Shown piece by piece: positions 34,289 to 43,975 of a stretch of 64,000 nt of DNA. The notes under the pieces are model-generated. The model worked only from the letters and a program-made list of their open reading frames with translations, did no database searches and was not told where the DNA came from. Source of the stretch: Geodermatophilus marinus (GTDB lineage Bacteria; Actinomycetota; Actinomycetes; Mycobacteriales; Geodermatophilaceae); the NCBI RefSeq assembly GCF_003428645.1, contig NZ_QVQH01000006.1, positions 62,001-126,000 of the forward strand, given 5' to 3'. A program made the translations under genes and the position numbers. How positions within the stretch are numbered: the stretch's first letter is position 1; every line of letters begins with the position of its first letter.

Positions 34289-35202
34289 GCGCCGCGCCCC
34301 GCAACCGCATCCTGGCCGACGACGTCGTCATCGCGGTCGTCGTCACCAAGGACCGCCCGGCGACGCTGGCCGCCAGCCTCGAGGCCATCTGCGCGCAGAC
34401 CCGGCCGGTGGACCACGTGGTCGTGGTCGACAACGGCGACGACCCGAAGGTCGCCGAGATCGTCGCGGACCTGCCCGTCCGCGGCACGTACGTGCCGTCG
34501 AAGCGCAACCTCGGCGGCGCCGGCGGGTTCGCCCTCGGCATGCTCACCGCGCTGGCGCTGGGCGCCGACTGGGTGTGGTGCGCCGACGACGACGGCCGCC
34601 CCGCCGACGACGCCGTGCTCGAGACGCTGCTGCTGGAGGCCGTCGGCCTCTCCCTCGACGAGATCTCCCCGATGGTGCTCGACATGCACGACCCGCGGCG
34701 GCTGGCCTTCCCGCTGCGCCGCGGGCTGCGCTGGCGCCGGTGGCACGCGGACTTCCGCGGCGTCCGGCTGCTGGACGGCTACGCCTCGCTGTTCAACGGG
34801 GCGCTGTTCCGCTCCAGCGCGCTGGAGGTCATCGGCGTCCCCGACTACCGGATGTTCTTCCGCGGCGACGAGACCGAGATGCACCGCCGGCTGATGCGCT
34901 CGGGCCTGCGGTTCGGCACCTCGACCGGCACCGCCTACCTGCACCCGAGCGGCACCGGCGAGTTCAAGCCGATGCTGCGCGGGGCGTTGTCCGCGCAGTA
35001 CCCCGAGGACGACGTCAAGCGGTACTACACCTACCGCAACCGCGGCTACCTGATGGCGCAGCCGGGGATGCGGTGGATGCTGCCGCTCGAGTGGCTGCGC
35101 TTCAGCTGGTACTTCCTGCTGCGCCGGCACGACCCCGAGGGCTGGCGCGAGTGGCGCCGGCTCACCCGCGCCGGTCGCTCGGAGCGCTTCGACCGTCGGT
35201 GA
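34285..35202 (+). CDS. glfT1: Galactofuranosyltransferase GlfT1
   Basis: A GT2 enzyme predicted to add the first galactofuranose residues to the rhamnosyl-GlcNAc linker on decaprenyl phosphate. Its 305 residues agree with Rv3782 (304). VVTKDRPATLAASLEAICAQ opens the nucleotide-binding half, NLGGAGGFALGM lies near residue 75, and the metal-binding acidic run WCADDDGRP near residue 94. RMFFRGDETEMHRRLM is the catalytic-base region. The GTG overlaps the wzt stop by 4 bp. Its last 41 bp overlap the end of glfT2 on the other strand. Confidence 0.93.
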   Translation: MSAAPRNRILADDVVIAVVVTKDRPATLAASLEAICAQTRPVDHVVVVDNGDDPKVAEIVADLPVRGTYVPSKRNLGGAGGFALGMLTALALGADWVWCADDDGRPADDAVLETLLLEAVGLSLDEISPMVLDMHDPRRLAFPLRRGLRWRRWHADFRGVRLLDGYASLFNGALFRSSALEVIGVPDYRMFFRGDETEMHRRLMRSGLRFGTSTGTAYLHPSGTGEFKPMLRGALSAQYPEDDVKRYYTYRNRGYLMAQPGMRWMLPLEWLRFSWYFLLRRHDPEGWREWRRLTRAGRSERFDRR

Positions 35203-37129
35203 CCCCGAAGGCCTGCGCCCAGCTGGCCGGCGCGGTCAGCTCCTCCAGGTGGGCCCGGTACACGCGCTGCAGCCGGGGGAACTCCCGGTAGAGCCGGGCG
35301 TGCAGGCGCACCGACCGGCGCAGCATGGACCAGAACGTGGCCGGCTCGCGGCGGCGGAAGGTCACCCCCCGGCCGTCGGCGGTGCCGACCGTGGCGCTGT
35401 CGAGCCGGGAGAGCAGGAACCAGCGGGCGTCCTGCGCGCTGATGTTCAGCTGCGGGCGCTGGGTGGTCTCCTCCCGCGGCGGGCGCACGTTGTGCGCCAG
35501 CGCGGCCAGCAGGGTGCGCCCGATGGTCAGCGGGGTCACCGGCGGCTTCATGAAGCGCTCGGCCCGCGTGCCGCTCATCGAGGGCAGCGGGAGGTCCGAG
35601 GAGGAGGGGACGACGACGCCGTCGGGGTGGTCGCCCTGGTGCTCCAGCGCGGTGGGCAGCGCGGTGGGCAGCAGCGGGAACAGCCGCTGCGGCCCGGCCA
35701 GGAAGTCCTCGTAGGCGCGGTGGTGCAGCCCGGCGGTGGCGTACTGCATCATGATCAGGAACTTCAGGTCGAACTTGAAGGTGTCCCGCAGCAGCTGCCC
35801 GCCGCGCTTGTACTGGCTGTGCAGGGCCGCGGCGACCAGCCGGTTGCGGGTGTGGAAGTAGGCCTGCCAGCCGGCGGTGTCGTCCTTGTCGCTCCAGGAC
35901 AGGTGCCAGACCGCGACGCCGGGCATGGTGGCGGTCGGGAAGCCGTGCTCGCCGGCGCGCAGCCCGTACTCGGCGTCGTCCCACTTGATGAAGACCGGCA
36001 GCGCCAGGCCGAGCCGCTCCACCGCGACGCGGGGGACGAGGCACATCCACCAGCCGGTGTAGTCCACGTCGACCCGGCGGTGCAGCTGCGGGGTCCGGCG
36101 CAGGCTCTTCTGCGCGAAGTCGTGCGCGTACTCGGTGTTGGGGGCCGCCCGCCAGAAGAACTTCTCCGGCGCCACGACCTCGCCCATGGTGTGCAGCACC
36201 GAGCGGTCCTGCAGGGCCAGCATCTGGCCGCCGACCAGCATCGGGCGCTTGGCGAACCGGGCGACCGCGAAGGCCCGGGCCACGCTGTCGGGCTCGAGGA
36301 TGACGTCGTCGTCGAGCAGCAGGTGGTGGGTGGCGCTGGTGTGCTCCAGCATCTCGTACATCGTGCGGGAGAAGCCGCCGCTGCCGCCGAGGTTGGGCTG
36401 CTCGACCAGCCGCAGCCGGTCGCCGAGCGCCTCGGCCGCGGCGGGGTAGCCCCCGGCGTCGCGGACCTTCTTGGTGCCCTGGTCGGCGACGACGACCGTG
36501 TCGATCAGGTCGCGCACGACGGGGTCACCGGCCAGCGCGGCGAGGGCGTTCACGCAGTCGTCGGGGCGGTTGTAGGTGCAGATGCCGACCGACAGCCGCG
36601 CCTCGCCCGCGGGCGCCTGCGGGGCCCACCACGCCGCCCGGTGCACGGTGACCGGGGCGTCGTCGGCGGTGACGTCGAACCAGTACCAGCCGCCGTCCTC
36701 GAACGGGGTGAGGTCGAGCTCGAACTCCAGGGCGCGGTCGTCGCCGGAGGCGGTCGACCCGGTGACGTGGATGATGCTGCCGTCGGCCTTGGACCGGTAG
36801 ACGTCGACCCGGCCGGGGCCGGAGAGCCGCATGCCGAGGACGACCTGGTCCAGGACGGTCCAGCGGCGCCAGTAGCTGGCCGGGAAGGCGTTGAAGTAGG
36901 TCGCGAAGGAGACCTCGCCGCCCGCCGGCACGGTCACCTCGGACCGGTCGCGGACGCGCACCCGGCGGGTGCGGTCCTCGTCGACGTAGAGGGAGCGGAC
37001 CTTCAGCGGGTCGCCGGGCCGCGGGAGGATCACCCGCTGCAGCAGCGTGACCGCCTTCCCGGTCGCGAGGTCGGCCGCCGAGGGGTCGCTCACGCGCTCC
37101 GGGGACACCGGGGAGTCGGTGGTGGTCAT
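35162..37129 (-). CDS. glfT2: Bifunctional galactofuranosyltransferase GlfT2
   Basis: A GT2 polymerase that extends galactan with alternating beta-1,5 and beta-1,6 galactofuranose. At 655 residues it is slightly longer than Rv3808c (637). An N-terminal beta-sandwich (about residues 1-175) precedes the catalytic domain starting SVGICTYNRPDDCVNALAAL. QPNLGGSGGFSR, the LLLDDDV acidic triad (near residue 273), KWDDAEYGLRAGEHG (near residue 383) and VAVWHLSW (near residue 408) are all intact. The C-terminal helical region follows. The ATG lies 8 bp after glf in the other direction of the reading order, that is, glfT2 is upstream of nothing and glf precedes it by 8 bp. The 3' end overlaps glfT1 by 41 bp. 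Confidence 0.95.
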   Translation of the reverse strand: MTTTDSPVSPERVSDPSAADLATGKAVTLLQRVILPRPGDPLKVRSLYVDEDRTRRVRVRDRSEVTVPAGGEVSFATYFNAFPASYWRRWTVLDQVVLGMRLSGPGRVDVYRSKADGSIIHVTGSTASGDDRALEFELDLTPFEDGGWYWFDVTADDAPVTVHRAAWWAPQAPAGEARLSVGICTYNRPDDCVNALAALAGDPVVRDLIDTVVVADQGTKKVRDAGGYPAAAEALGDRLRLVEQPNLGGSGGFSRTMYEMLEHTSATHHLLLDDDVILEPDSVARAFAVARFAKRPMLVGGQMLALQDRSVLHTMGEVVAPEKFFWRAAPNTEYAHDFAQKSLRRTPQLHRRVDVDYTGWWMCLVPRVAVERLGLALPVFIKWDDAEYGLRAGEHGFPTATMPGVAVWHLSWSDKDDTAGWQAYFHTRNRLVAAALHSQYKRGGQLLRDTFKFDLKFLIMMQYATAGLHHRAYEDFLAGPQRLFPLLPTALPTALEHQGDHPDGVVVPSSSDLPLPSMSGTRAERFMKPPVTPLTIGRTLLAALAHNVRPPREETTQRPQLNISAQDARWFLLSRLDSATVGTADGRGVTFRRREPATFWSMLRRSVRLHARLYREFPRLQRVYRAHLEELTAPASWAQAFGVTDGRSAPSDRRG

Positions 37130-37137
37130 CGCGGTGC

Positions 37138-38415
<1,278 letters not shown>

Positions 38416-38416
38416 T

Positions 38417-38422
38417 TAGGGT
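38417..38422 (+). promoter_or_regulatory. -10-like box TAGGGT for a leaderless wbbL transcript
   Basis: TAGGGT ends 7 nt before the GTG at 38430. The arrangement helps to choose that start. Confidence 0.5.
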
Positions 38423-38429
38423 TCCGTGC

Positions 38430-39368
38430 GTGGACCAGGGGACGGCGCGGGAGCCGCTGCGCGTGGTCGCTGTGACGTACTCCCCCGGGGAGGCGCTCGC
38501 CGGGTTCGTGGCGACCCTCCGGACGGCGACCAGCCGGCCGCTGGACGTCGTGCTCGCCGACAACGGCTCCACCGACGGGGCGCCGGAGCGGGTGGCGGCC
38601 GGGTCCCCCGACGTCCGCGTGCTGCGGACGGGGGGCAACGTCGGCTACGGGGCCGCGGTGAACGCCGGCCTGGCCGACGCCCGCACTGGCTGGGCGCTGG
38701 TGGCCAACCCCGACGTCCGCTTCGAGCCGGGCGCGGTGGACGAGCTGCTCGCCGCGGCGCGGCGCTGGCCGCGGGCGGCGACGGTCGGCCCGGCCATCCG
38801 CACCCCGGACGGCGCCCTCTACCCGTCGGCCCGCGACCTGCCGCGGCTGTCCACCGGCGCGGGGCACGCGCTGCTGGGCTGGGCCTGGCCGGCCAACCCG
38901 TGGACGGCGCGGTACCGGCGCGAGCGCGAGGCCCCCCGCGAGCGCACCGCCGGCTGGCTGTCGGGGTCCTGCTTCCTCGTCGACCTGACCGCCTTCCACT
39001 CCGTCGGCGGCTTCGACCCCGGCTACTTCATGTACTTCGAGGACGTCGACCTCGCCGAGCGGCTGGGGCGGCGCGGCTGGCTGCACGTCTACGTGCCCGC
39101 GGCGGTCGTCGTGCACGAGGGCGGCCACGCCACCCGGCGCGACCCGCACCGGATGCAGCGGGTGCACCACACCAGCGCCCTGCGCTACCTGGCCGGCCGG
39201 TACCCGCACCGCCGGCACGCGCCCCTGCGCGGGGCGCTGCGGGCCGGCCTGGGCGGCCGGATGCTCGTCTCGTACGTCAGCGGCCGGGTGGCCGCGGGGG
39301 CGCGGTTCCAGCGGCAGGCCGACTCCGTCGGCCGGGGGGATGGGGAGGTGCCATGCGGCACGCGGTGA
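38430..39368 (+). CDS. wbbL: Rhamnosyltransferase, WbbL-like (GT2)
   Basis: A GT2 enzyme predicted to transfer rhamnose from dTDP-rhamnose to GlcNAc-diphosphodecaprenol, forming the wall linker. It has 312 residues. [16 protein letters not shown] lies near residue 40, [15 protein letters not shown] near residue 70, and [17 protein letters not shown] near residue 91 carries the metal-binding Asp. [20 protein letters not shown] near residue 198 holds the base region. A basic C-terminal tail follows. As in Rv3265c-Rv3264c, it directly precedes the mannose-1-phosphate guanylyltransferase gene, overlapping it by 16 bp. The GTG at 38430 is supported by a leaderless-type promoter box. Confidence 0.92.
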   Translation: MDQGTAREPLRVVAVTYSPGEALAGFVATLRTATSRPLDVVLADNGSTDGAPERVAAGSPDVRVLRTGGNVGYGAAVNAGLADARTGWALVANPDVRFEPGAVDELLAAARRWPRAATVGPAIRTPDGALYPSARDLPRLSTGAGHALLGWAWPANPWTARYRREREAPRERTAGWLSGSCFLVDLTAFHSVGGFDPGYFMYFEDVDLAERLGRRGWLHVYVPAAVVVHEGGHATRRDPHRMQRVHHTSALRYLAGRYPHRRHAPLRGALRAGLGGRMLVSYVSGRVAAGARFQRQADSVGRGDGEVPCGTR

Positions 39369-40456
39369 TCATGGCCGGCGGGTCGGGGACCCGGCTGTGG
39401 CCGCTGTCCCGGGCCGACCGGCCCAAGCAGCTGCTGGACATCGTGGCCGACGACGGGGCGGCCGGCGGGGCGCACAGCCTGCTCACCGAGGCCTGGGACC
39501 GGCTGGTCGCCGTGCTGCCGGCCGAGAACGTCTGGGTCTGCACCGCCGCGCGCTACGGCGAGCAGGTCCGCGCCGCCCTGCCGGGGCTGGGCGCCGACCG
39601 GCTGGTGCTGGAGCCGGTGGCCCGCGACACCGCCAACGCCGTCGGGCTCACCGCCGCCCTGGTGGCCGACGTCGACCCGGACGCCGAGCTCGCGGTCGTG
39701 AGCGCCGACCACGTCATCCGGCCGGTGGAGACCTTCGCCGCGACGCTGCGCACGGCCTACGACGCGCTCGCCGCCCGCCCCCGGGCCCTGGTCACCCTGG
39801 GCATCCGGCCGACCGCCCCGGCGACCGGGTTCGGCTACGTGCAGCGCGGCGCGGCGACCGAGGTGCCCGGGGTGGCCGAGGCCGCCTCCTTCCGGGAGAA
39901 GCCCGACCGCGCGACGGCCGAGGCCTACCTCGCGTCGGGGGAGTACCTGTGGAACTCCGGCATGTTCGTGTGGCGGGCGCGCACTGTCCTCGACGCGCTC
40001 GCCGACCACCTGCCCGAGACCGCCGCCGGGCTGGAGCGCATCGTGGCCGCCCCGGCCGGGCCGGCGCGCGACGCGGTGCTGGCCGAGGTCTTCCCGACCC
40101 TGCCGAAGATCAGCGTCGACTACGCGGTGCTCGAGCCCGCGGCCACCGAGCCGGGCCGGGTGCTGGTGGCCGACCTCGATGTCGACTGGCTCGACGTCGG
40201 CTCCTGGCCGGCGCTCGCCTCGACCCTGGCCACGGCCGACGGGAACGCCGTGCACGGGCTCGTGGTGAGCCTCGACAGCGCCGGCAACGTCGTGTTCAGC
40301 GCCGACCCGGGTCACCTGGTGGCGCTCGTCGGCGTCCGGGACAGCGTCGTGGTGCACACCGCCGACGTGACCATGGTCTGCCCCGTCGGAGACTCCGAGC
40401 GGGTCAAGCAGCTGCTCGCCGCGGTGCAGGAGCGGCACGGGTCACAGTTCAGCTGA
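39353..40456 (+). CDS. manC: Mannose-1-phosphate guanylyltransferase
   Basis: Makes GDP-mannose from mannose-1-phosphate and GTP, the donor for lipomannan-type glycolipids and polyprenyl-phosphomannose. It has 367 residues. The pyrophosphorylase signature [20 protein letters not shown] lies at the N terminus, and VVSADHVI near residue 110 carries a metal-binding Asp. [27 protein letters not shown] and [10 protein letters not shown] follow. The C-terminal half is a short left-handed-helix-like region, without a fused isomerase domain. The ATG at 39353 has GGGGAGG upstream. Rv3264c carries the older name manB. Confidence 0.94.
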   Translation: MRHAVIMAGGSGTRLWPLSRADRPKQLLDIVADDGAAGGAHSLLTEAWDRLVAVLPAENVWVCTAARYGEQVRAALPGLGADRLVLEPVARDTANAVGLTAALVADVDPDAELAVVSADHVIRPVETFAATLRTAYDALAARPRALVTLGIRPTAPATGFGYVQRGAATEVPGVAEAASFREKPDRATAEAYLASGEYLWNSGMFVWRARTVLDALADHLPETAAGLERIVAAPAGPARDAVLAEVFPTLPKISVDYAVLEPAATEPGRVLVADLDVDWLDVGSWPALASTLATADGNAVHGLVVSLDSAGNVVFSADPGHLVALVGVRDSVVVHTADVTMVCPVGDSERVKQLLAAVQERHGSQFS

Positions 40457-40466
40457 ACGACCTGGC

Positions 40467-40472
40467 TAGCCT
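40467..40472 (+). promoter_or_regulatory. -10-like box TAGCCT for a leaderless SDR transcript
   Basis: TAGCCT ends 7 nt before the ATG at 40480. The 24-bp gap between manC and this gene therefore holds a promoter rather than a ribosome site. Confidence 0.5.
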
Positions 40473-40479
40473 GCCCGGC

Positions 40480-41250
40480 ATGAAGAACTTCGACGTCGCC
40501 GCCGTGGTCTCCGGCGGGGCCTCCGGGCTCGGCGAGGCCACCACCCGCGCCCTGGTCGCCCGCGGGGCGGCCGTGACCATCCTCGACCTCCAGGAGGACA
40601 GGGGGGAGAAGCTGGCCGCCGAGCTCGGCGGGCACACCACGTTCGTGCGCACCGACGTCACCGACGAGGCGTCGGTGGCGGCGGCGGTCGCCGAGGCGAC
40701 CGGCAAGGACCGGCCGCTGCGGATCGCGGTCAACTGCGCGGGCATCGGCTGGGCGCAGCGCACCGTGGGCAAGGGCAACGTCGCGCACGACCTCGACCCG
40801 TTCGTGAAGACCGTCATGGTCAACCTCGTCGGCACCTTCAACGTGCTCCGGCTCGCGGCCGCCGCCATGGCGGCCACCGAGCCGGGGGAGGACGGCGAGC
40901 GCGGCGTCGTGGTCAACACGGCCTCGATCGCCGCCTTCGACGGGCAGATCGGGCAGGTGGCCTACTCGGCGTCCAAGGGCGGGATCGTCGGCATGACGCT
41001 GCCGGCCGCCCGCGACCTCTCCGGCGTCGGTGTCCGGGTGTGCACCATCGCCCCCGGCCTGGTGGACACCCCGCTGCTGGGCAGCCTGCCGGAGGAGGCC
41101 CGGGCGGCCCTGTCGGCGGGGATACCCTTCCCGAAGCGCCTCGGCCGGCCGGAGGACTTCGCCGAGCTGGCCCTGGACATCGTCGAGCACGGCTACCTGA
41201 ACGGCGAGGTCATCCGGATGGACGGCGCCCTGCGCATGGCCCCCCGCTGA
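40480..41250 (+). CDS. Short-chain dehydrogenase/reductase (HSD17B10-like)
   Basis: A 256-residue classical SDR resembling 3-hydroxy-2-methylbutyryl/3-hydroxyacyl-CoA dehydrogenases of the HSD17B10 kind. The cofactor loop [19 protein letters not shown] and the acidic end of the second strand (ILDLQEDRG) favour NAD(H). [20 protein letters not shown] (catalytic Ser) and [14 protein letters not shown] (Tyr-x3-Lys, near residue 163) are intact. [17 protein letters not shown] and [19 protein letters not shown] match the acyl-CoA group. It does not belong to the glycan pathways around it, and a fatty-acid or isoleucine breakdown role is likely. Confidence 0.9.
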   Translation: MKNFDVAAVVSGGASGLGEATTRALVARGAAVTILDLQEDRGEKLAAELGGHTTFVRTDVTDEASVAAAVAEATGKDRPLRIAVNCAGIGWAQRTVGKGNVAHDLDPFVKTVMVNLVGTFNVLRLAAAAMAATEPGEDGERGVVVNTASIAAFDGQIGQVAYSASKGGIVGMTLPAARDLSGVGVRVCTIAPGLVDTPLLGSLPEEARAALSAGIPFPKRLGRPEDFAELALDIVEHGYLNGEVIRMDGALRMAPR

Positions 41251-41308
41251 CCTCCCCGTCCCTCTTCCCCGGGGAGCACCGCTGAGCACCACCACCGTCG
41301 ACGCGCCG

Positions 41309-42211
41309 GTGTTCACCGACGTGTGGCGGCCGCACTGGCCGCTGGACCTCCGGCGCGTCCTGTCGCCGAGCCTGCGCGGGGCCGCGGACCCGACGCTGCG
41401 CTTCACCCCCGACGGGGCGTGGCGCACCGCCAGCACACCCGACGGGCCGGCCACGGTGCGCGTCGTGGTGGGCGGCGGTGAGGTCCGGGTGGCGGCGTGG
41501 GGCCCCGGGGCCGAGCGGGCGGGGTCCGCGGTGCCCGGCTGGCTGGGCGCCGCGGACCGGCCGGAGGAGTTCGACCCCGGGCAGCACCCCCTGGTCGTCT
41601 GGCTGCACCGCAACGCCCCGTGGCTGCGGCTGGGCCGGACCGGCTGCACCTGGGACGCCCTGGTGCCCGCCGTCCTCGAGCAGAAGGTGACCACCGTCGA
41701 GGCGCACCGGGTCTTCCGGGCGCTGCTGCGGCTGGCCGGGGAACCGGCGCCCGGCCCGGCGCCGGAGGGCATGCGGGTGGTGCCCACCCCGGCACGGGTC
41801 CTGGCGGTGACCGACTGGGAGTGGCACCGGTGCGGCCTGGACGGCGCCCGCCGCCGCGCGCTGCGGGCGGTCACCTCGGTGGCGTCCCGGCTGGAGCCCT
41901 GCCCGGGGTGGGACGCCGCGACGCTGTCCGCCCGGATGCGCACGGTGCCCGGCATCGGCGTCTGGACGGCGGCCGAGGTGGTGCAGCGGGTGTTCGGCTG
42001 CCCGGACACCGTCAGCTACGGCGACTACCACCTGAAGAACCTGGTCGGCTGGTCACTGGCCGGCCGGAAGACCGACGACGACGGGATGATGGAGCTGCTC
42101 GAGCCGTGGCGCGGGCAGCGGCAGCGGGTCGTCCGGCTGCTGACCATCGGCGGCAGCCGCCCGCCCCGGCGCGGCCCGCGCGTGGCGCCGACCGACTACC
42201 GGCGGATCTGA
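41309..42211 (+). CDS. DNA-3-methyladenine glycosylase II-like protein (AlkA, HhH-GPD)
   Basis: A base-excision repair glycosylase of the helix-hairpin-helix GPD superfamily that removes alkylated bases. The 300-residue product begins FTDVWRPHWPLDL. LVPAVLEQKVTTVEAHRVFR near residue 116 is the family helix. The HhH-GPD motif VPGIGVWTAAEVVQRVFGCP near residue 213 is followed by SYGDYHL with the catalytic Asp. The N-terminal AlkA beta domain is shortened. The GTG at 41309 is used, but an in-frame CTG at 41282 with GGGGAG 5 nt upstream gives a plausible nine-residue longer start (xSTTTVDAP). A stop-anchored repeat follows the stop codon. Confidence 0.87.
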   Translation: MFTDVWRPHWPLDLRRVLSPSLRGAADPTLRFTPDGAWRTASTPDGPATVRVVVGGGEVRVAAWGPGAERAGSAVPGWLGAADRPEEFDPGQHPLVVWLHRNAPWLRLGRTGCTWDALVPAVLEQKVTTVEAHRVFRALLRLAGEPAPGPAPEGMRVVPTPARVLAVTDWEWHRCGLDGARRRALRAVTSVASRLEPCPGWDAATLSARMRTVPGIGVWTAAEVVQRVFGCPDTVSYGDYHLKNLVGWSLAGRKTDDDGMMELLEPWRGQRQRVVRLLTIGGSRPPRRGPRVAPTDYRRI

Positions 42212-42256
42212 GGAAGGACCCCGTCCTCCCCACCCCTCGCAGGCTCGGCGCGGGAC
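42212..42256 (+). terminator. Stop-anchored repeat copy 2 (after the AlkA-like gene)
   Basis: Begins directly after the TGA with GGAAGGACCCCGTCCTCCCC and continues ACCCCTCGCAGGCTCG. It faces copy 3 across about 28 bp, and together they form a composite end region for two convergent genes. Confidence 0.6.
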
Positions 42257-42283
42257 CCGGGCGAGCGGCCTCCCTGCAGGGGC

Positions 42284-42326
42284 CCGCCGCGAGCTCGCGA
42301 GCGGTGGGGGGCAGGGAGGTCCTTCT
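42284..42326 (-). terminator. Stop-anchored repeat copy 3 (after rmlA)
   Basis: On the minus strand it begins right after the rmlA stop with AGAAGGACCTCCCTGCCCCC and continues ACCGCTCGCGAGCTCGCGGCGGG. It is the same element as copy 2, in the opposite direction and diverged. Confidence 0.55.
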
Positions 42327-43199
42327 TCAGACCAGCGGGTCGTCGAGCAGGCCGAGCAGGTAGTCGCCGTACCCGCTCTTGGCCAGCGGCTCGGCGGCGC
42401 GCCGCAGGCCGTCGTCGTCCAGCCAGCCCTGCCGCCAGGCGACCTCCTCGATGCAGCCGATCTTGAGCCCCTGCCGCTCCTCGACGACCGAGACGAACTC
42501 GGTGGCCTGCCGGAGCGAGGCGAAGGTCCCGGTGTCCAGCCAGGCGGTCCCCCGGTCCAGGACGGTGACGGTCAGCCGGCCCGCGCGCAGGTAGTGGTCG
42601 TTCACCGCCGTGATCTCCAGCTCCCCCCGGGCGCTGGGCCGGATGCCGCGGGCCACCTCCACGACCGAGCCGTCGTAGAAGTACAGCCCGGGCACCGCGT
42701 AGGAGCTGCGCGGCCGGGCCGGCTTCTCCTCGATCGACAGCACCCGCCGGTGGTCGTCGAACTCCACCACGCCGTAGTCCTGCGGGTTGGCGACGTGGTA
42801 GGCGAACACGTGCCCCCCGTCGGGGTCGGGCAGCCGGCCGAGGGCGGTCCCGAGCCCGGCGCCGTAGAAGATGTTGTCGCCCAGCACCAGGGCCGCGGAG
42901 GAGCCGTCGAGGAAGTCCGCGCCGATGAGGAACGCCTGGGCCAGGCCCTCGGGGTGCGGCTGGACGGCGTACTCGATGCGCATCCCCAGGCGCGACCCGT
43001 CGCCGAGCAGGGCGCGGAAGGCGTCGCGGTCCCCGGGCGTCGTGATGACCAGGATCTCGCGGACGCCGGCCATCATCAGGGTGGACAGCGGGTAGTACAC
43101 CATCGGCTTGTCGTAGACCGGCATGAGCTGCTTGCTGACCGCCTGGGTGATCGGGAAGAGGCGGCTGCCGGTGCCCCCGGCCAGGATGATCCCCCGCAT
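42327..43199 (-). CDS. rmlA: Glucose-1-phosphate thymidylyltransferase
   Basis: First enzyme of dTDP-rhamnose synthesis, joining glucose-1-phosphate to dTTP. It has 290 residues. [20 protein letters not shown] holds the nucleotide-binding signature, with [20 protein letters not shown] next. VLGDNIFYG near residue 109 carries the metal-binding Asp, [16 protein letters not shown] is near residue 150, and [11 protein letters not shown] near residue 220 the second metal-binding Asp. The ATG at 43199 lies 8 nt after TACGGT, so the message is probably leaderless. rmlC lies upstream on the same strand, 139 bp away, with its own promoter box. Confidence 0.95.
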   Translation of the reverse strand: MRGIILAGGTGSRLFPITQAVSKQLMPVYDKPMVYYPLSTLMMAGVREILVITTPGDRDAFRALLGDGSRLGMRIEYAVQPHPEGLAQAFLIGADFLDGSSAALVLGDNIFYGAGLGTALGRLPDPDGGHVFAYHVANPQDYGVVEFDDHRRVLSIEEKPARPRSSYAVPGLYFYDGSVVEVARGIRPSARGELEITAVNDHYLRAGRLTVTVLDRGTAWLDTGTFASLRQATEFVSVVEERQGLKIGCIEEVAWRQGWLDDDGLRRAAEPLAKSGYGDYLLGLLDDPLV

Positions 43200-43207
43200 G
43201 GTGGGGG

Positions 43208-43213
43208 ACCGTA
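43208..43213 (-). promoter_or_regulatory. -10-like box TACGGT for a leaderless rmlA transcript
   Basis: TACGGT on the minus strand ends 8 nt before the rmlA ATG. No ribosome site is present between them. Confidence 0.5.
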
Positions 43214-43338
43214 CCGAGCGCGCGGTGCCGCAGCCGGTCCCCGGGCTCGGGCCCACCCCGGAGGGGGGAGCCGCGCGGCCGCCGTCGGCGCGGCGGGGAG
43301 CCGGGGCGGCGCGGCGCGGCGCCGGGGTGGCGCGGTGC

Positions 43339-43947
43339 TCAGCCGCCGGCCGCGCGCAGCTCGGCGTAGCGGGCGAGGCACTGCTCCATCGTCGGCAGCA
43401 GGCCCTGGTCCCGGGCCTGCTCGAGCGTCGGGGCGGCCTGGTCCTTGGCGGAGAGCTCGAAGTCCACGTCGGCCGGCCACGGCAGGTCCAGCGCCGGGTC
43501 GAGCGGGTGGACGCCGAACTCCCGGCCCGGGGAGTAGCCGGTGGACACCAGGTACGTGACGGAACTGCCCTCGGCCAGGGACACGAAGGCGTGCCCGAGG
43601 CCCTCGGCCAGGTACACCGCCCGAGGCTGCTCGCTGTCGAGCAGCACGCTGTCGTGGACGCCGAAGGTCGGGCTCCCGACCCGCACGTCGACGACCACGT
43701 CGAGGACCCGCCCGGCCGGGCAGTACACGTACTTGGCCTGCCCGGGCGGCACCAGCGCGAAGTGCACGCCGCGGAGGACGCCGCGGGCCGAGACGCTGTG
43801 GTTGGCCTGGGCCAGCGGGAGCGGGTGGCCGGTCGCCGCGGCGAGCACGTCGGCCCGGTACCACTCGGTGAACCGGCCGCGGAGGTCGCCGTGGGGGACC
43901 AGGTCGAGGACGTAGCTGTCGGGCACGGCGAGCTCACGGACGTCCAC
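43339..43947 (-). CDS. rmlC: dTDP-4-dehydrorhamnose 3,5-epimerase
   Basis: Third enzyme of the rhamnose pathway, epimerising the keto sugar at C3 and C5. It has 202 residues and a cupin fold. [20 protein letters not shown] near residue 49 includes the catalytic His, [18 protein letters not shown] near residue 74 the jelly-roll core, and [10 protein letters not shown] near residue 113 the second His. [20 protein letters not shown] holds the Tyr and Asp of the active site. The GTG at 43947 follows TACCGT by 7 nt. A C-terminal helix ([15 protein letters not shown]) is somewhat longer than in the compact RmlC enzymes. Confidence 0.94.
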   Translation of the reverse strand: MDVRELAVPDSYVLDLVPHGDLRGRFTEWYRADVLAAATGHPLPLAQANHSVSARGVLRGVHFALVPPGQAKYVYCPAGRVLDVVVDVRVGSPTFGVHDSVLLDSEQPRAVYLAEGLGHAFVSLAEGSSVTYLVSTGYSPGREFGVHPLDPALDLPWPADVDFELSAKDQAAPTLEQARDQGLLPTMEQCLARYAELRAAGG

Positions 43948-43954
43948 GGGCCCG

Positions 43955-43960
43955 ACGGTA
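43955..43960 (-). promoter_or_regulatory. -10-like box TACCGT for a leaderless rmlC transcript
   Basis: TACCGT on the minus strand ends 7 nt before the GTG at 43947, in the same geometry as rmlA and wbbL. Confidence 0.5.
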
Positions 43961-43975
43961 GCGAGCCGACCGCCC

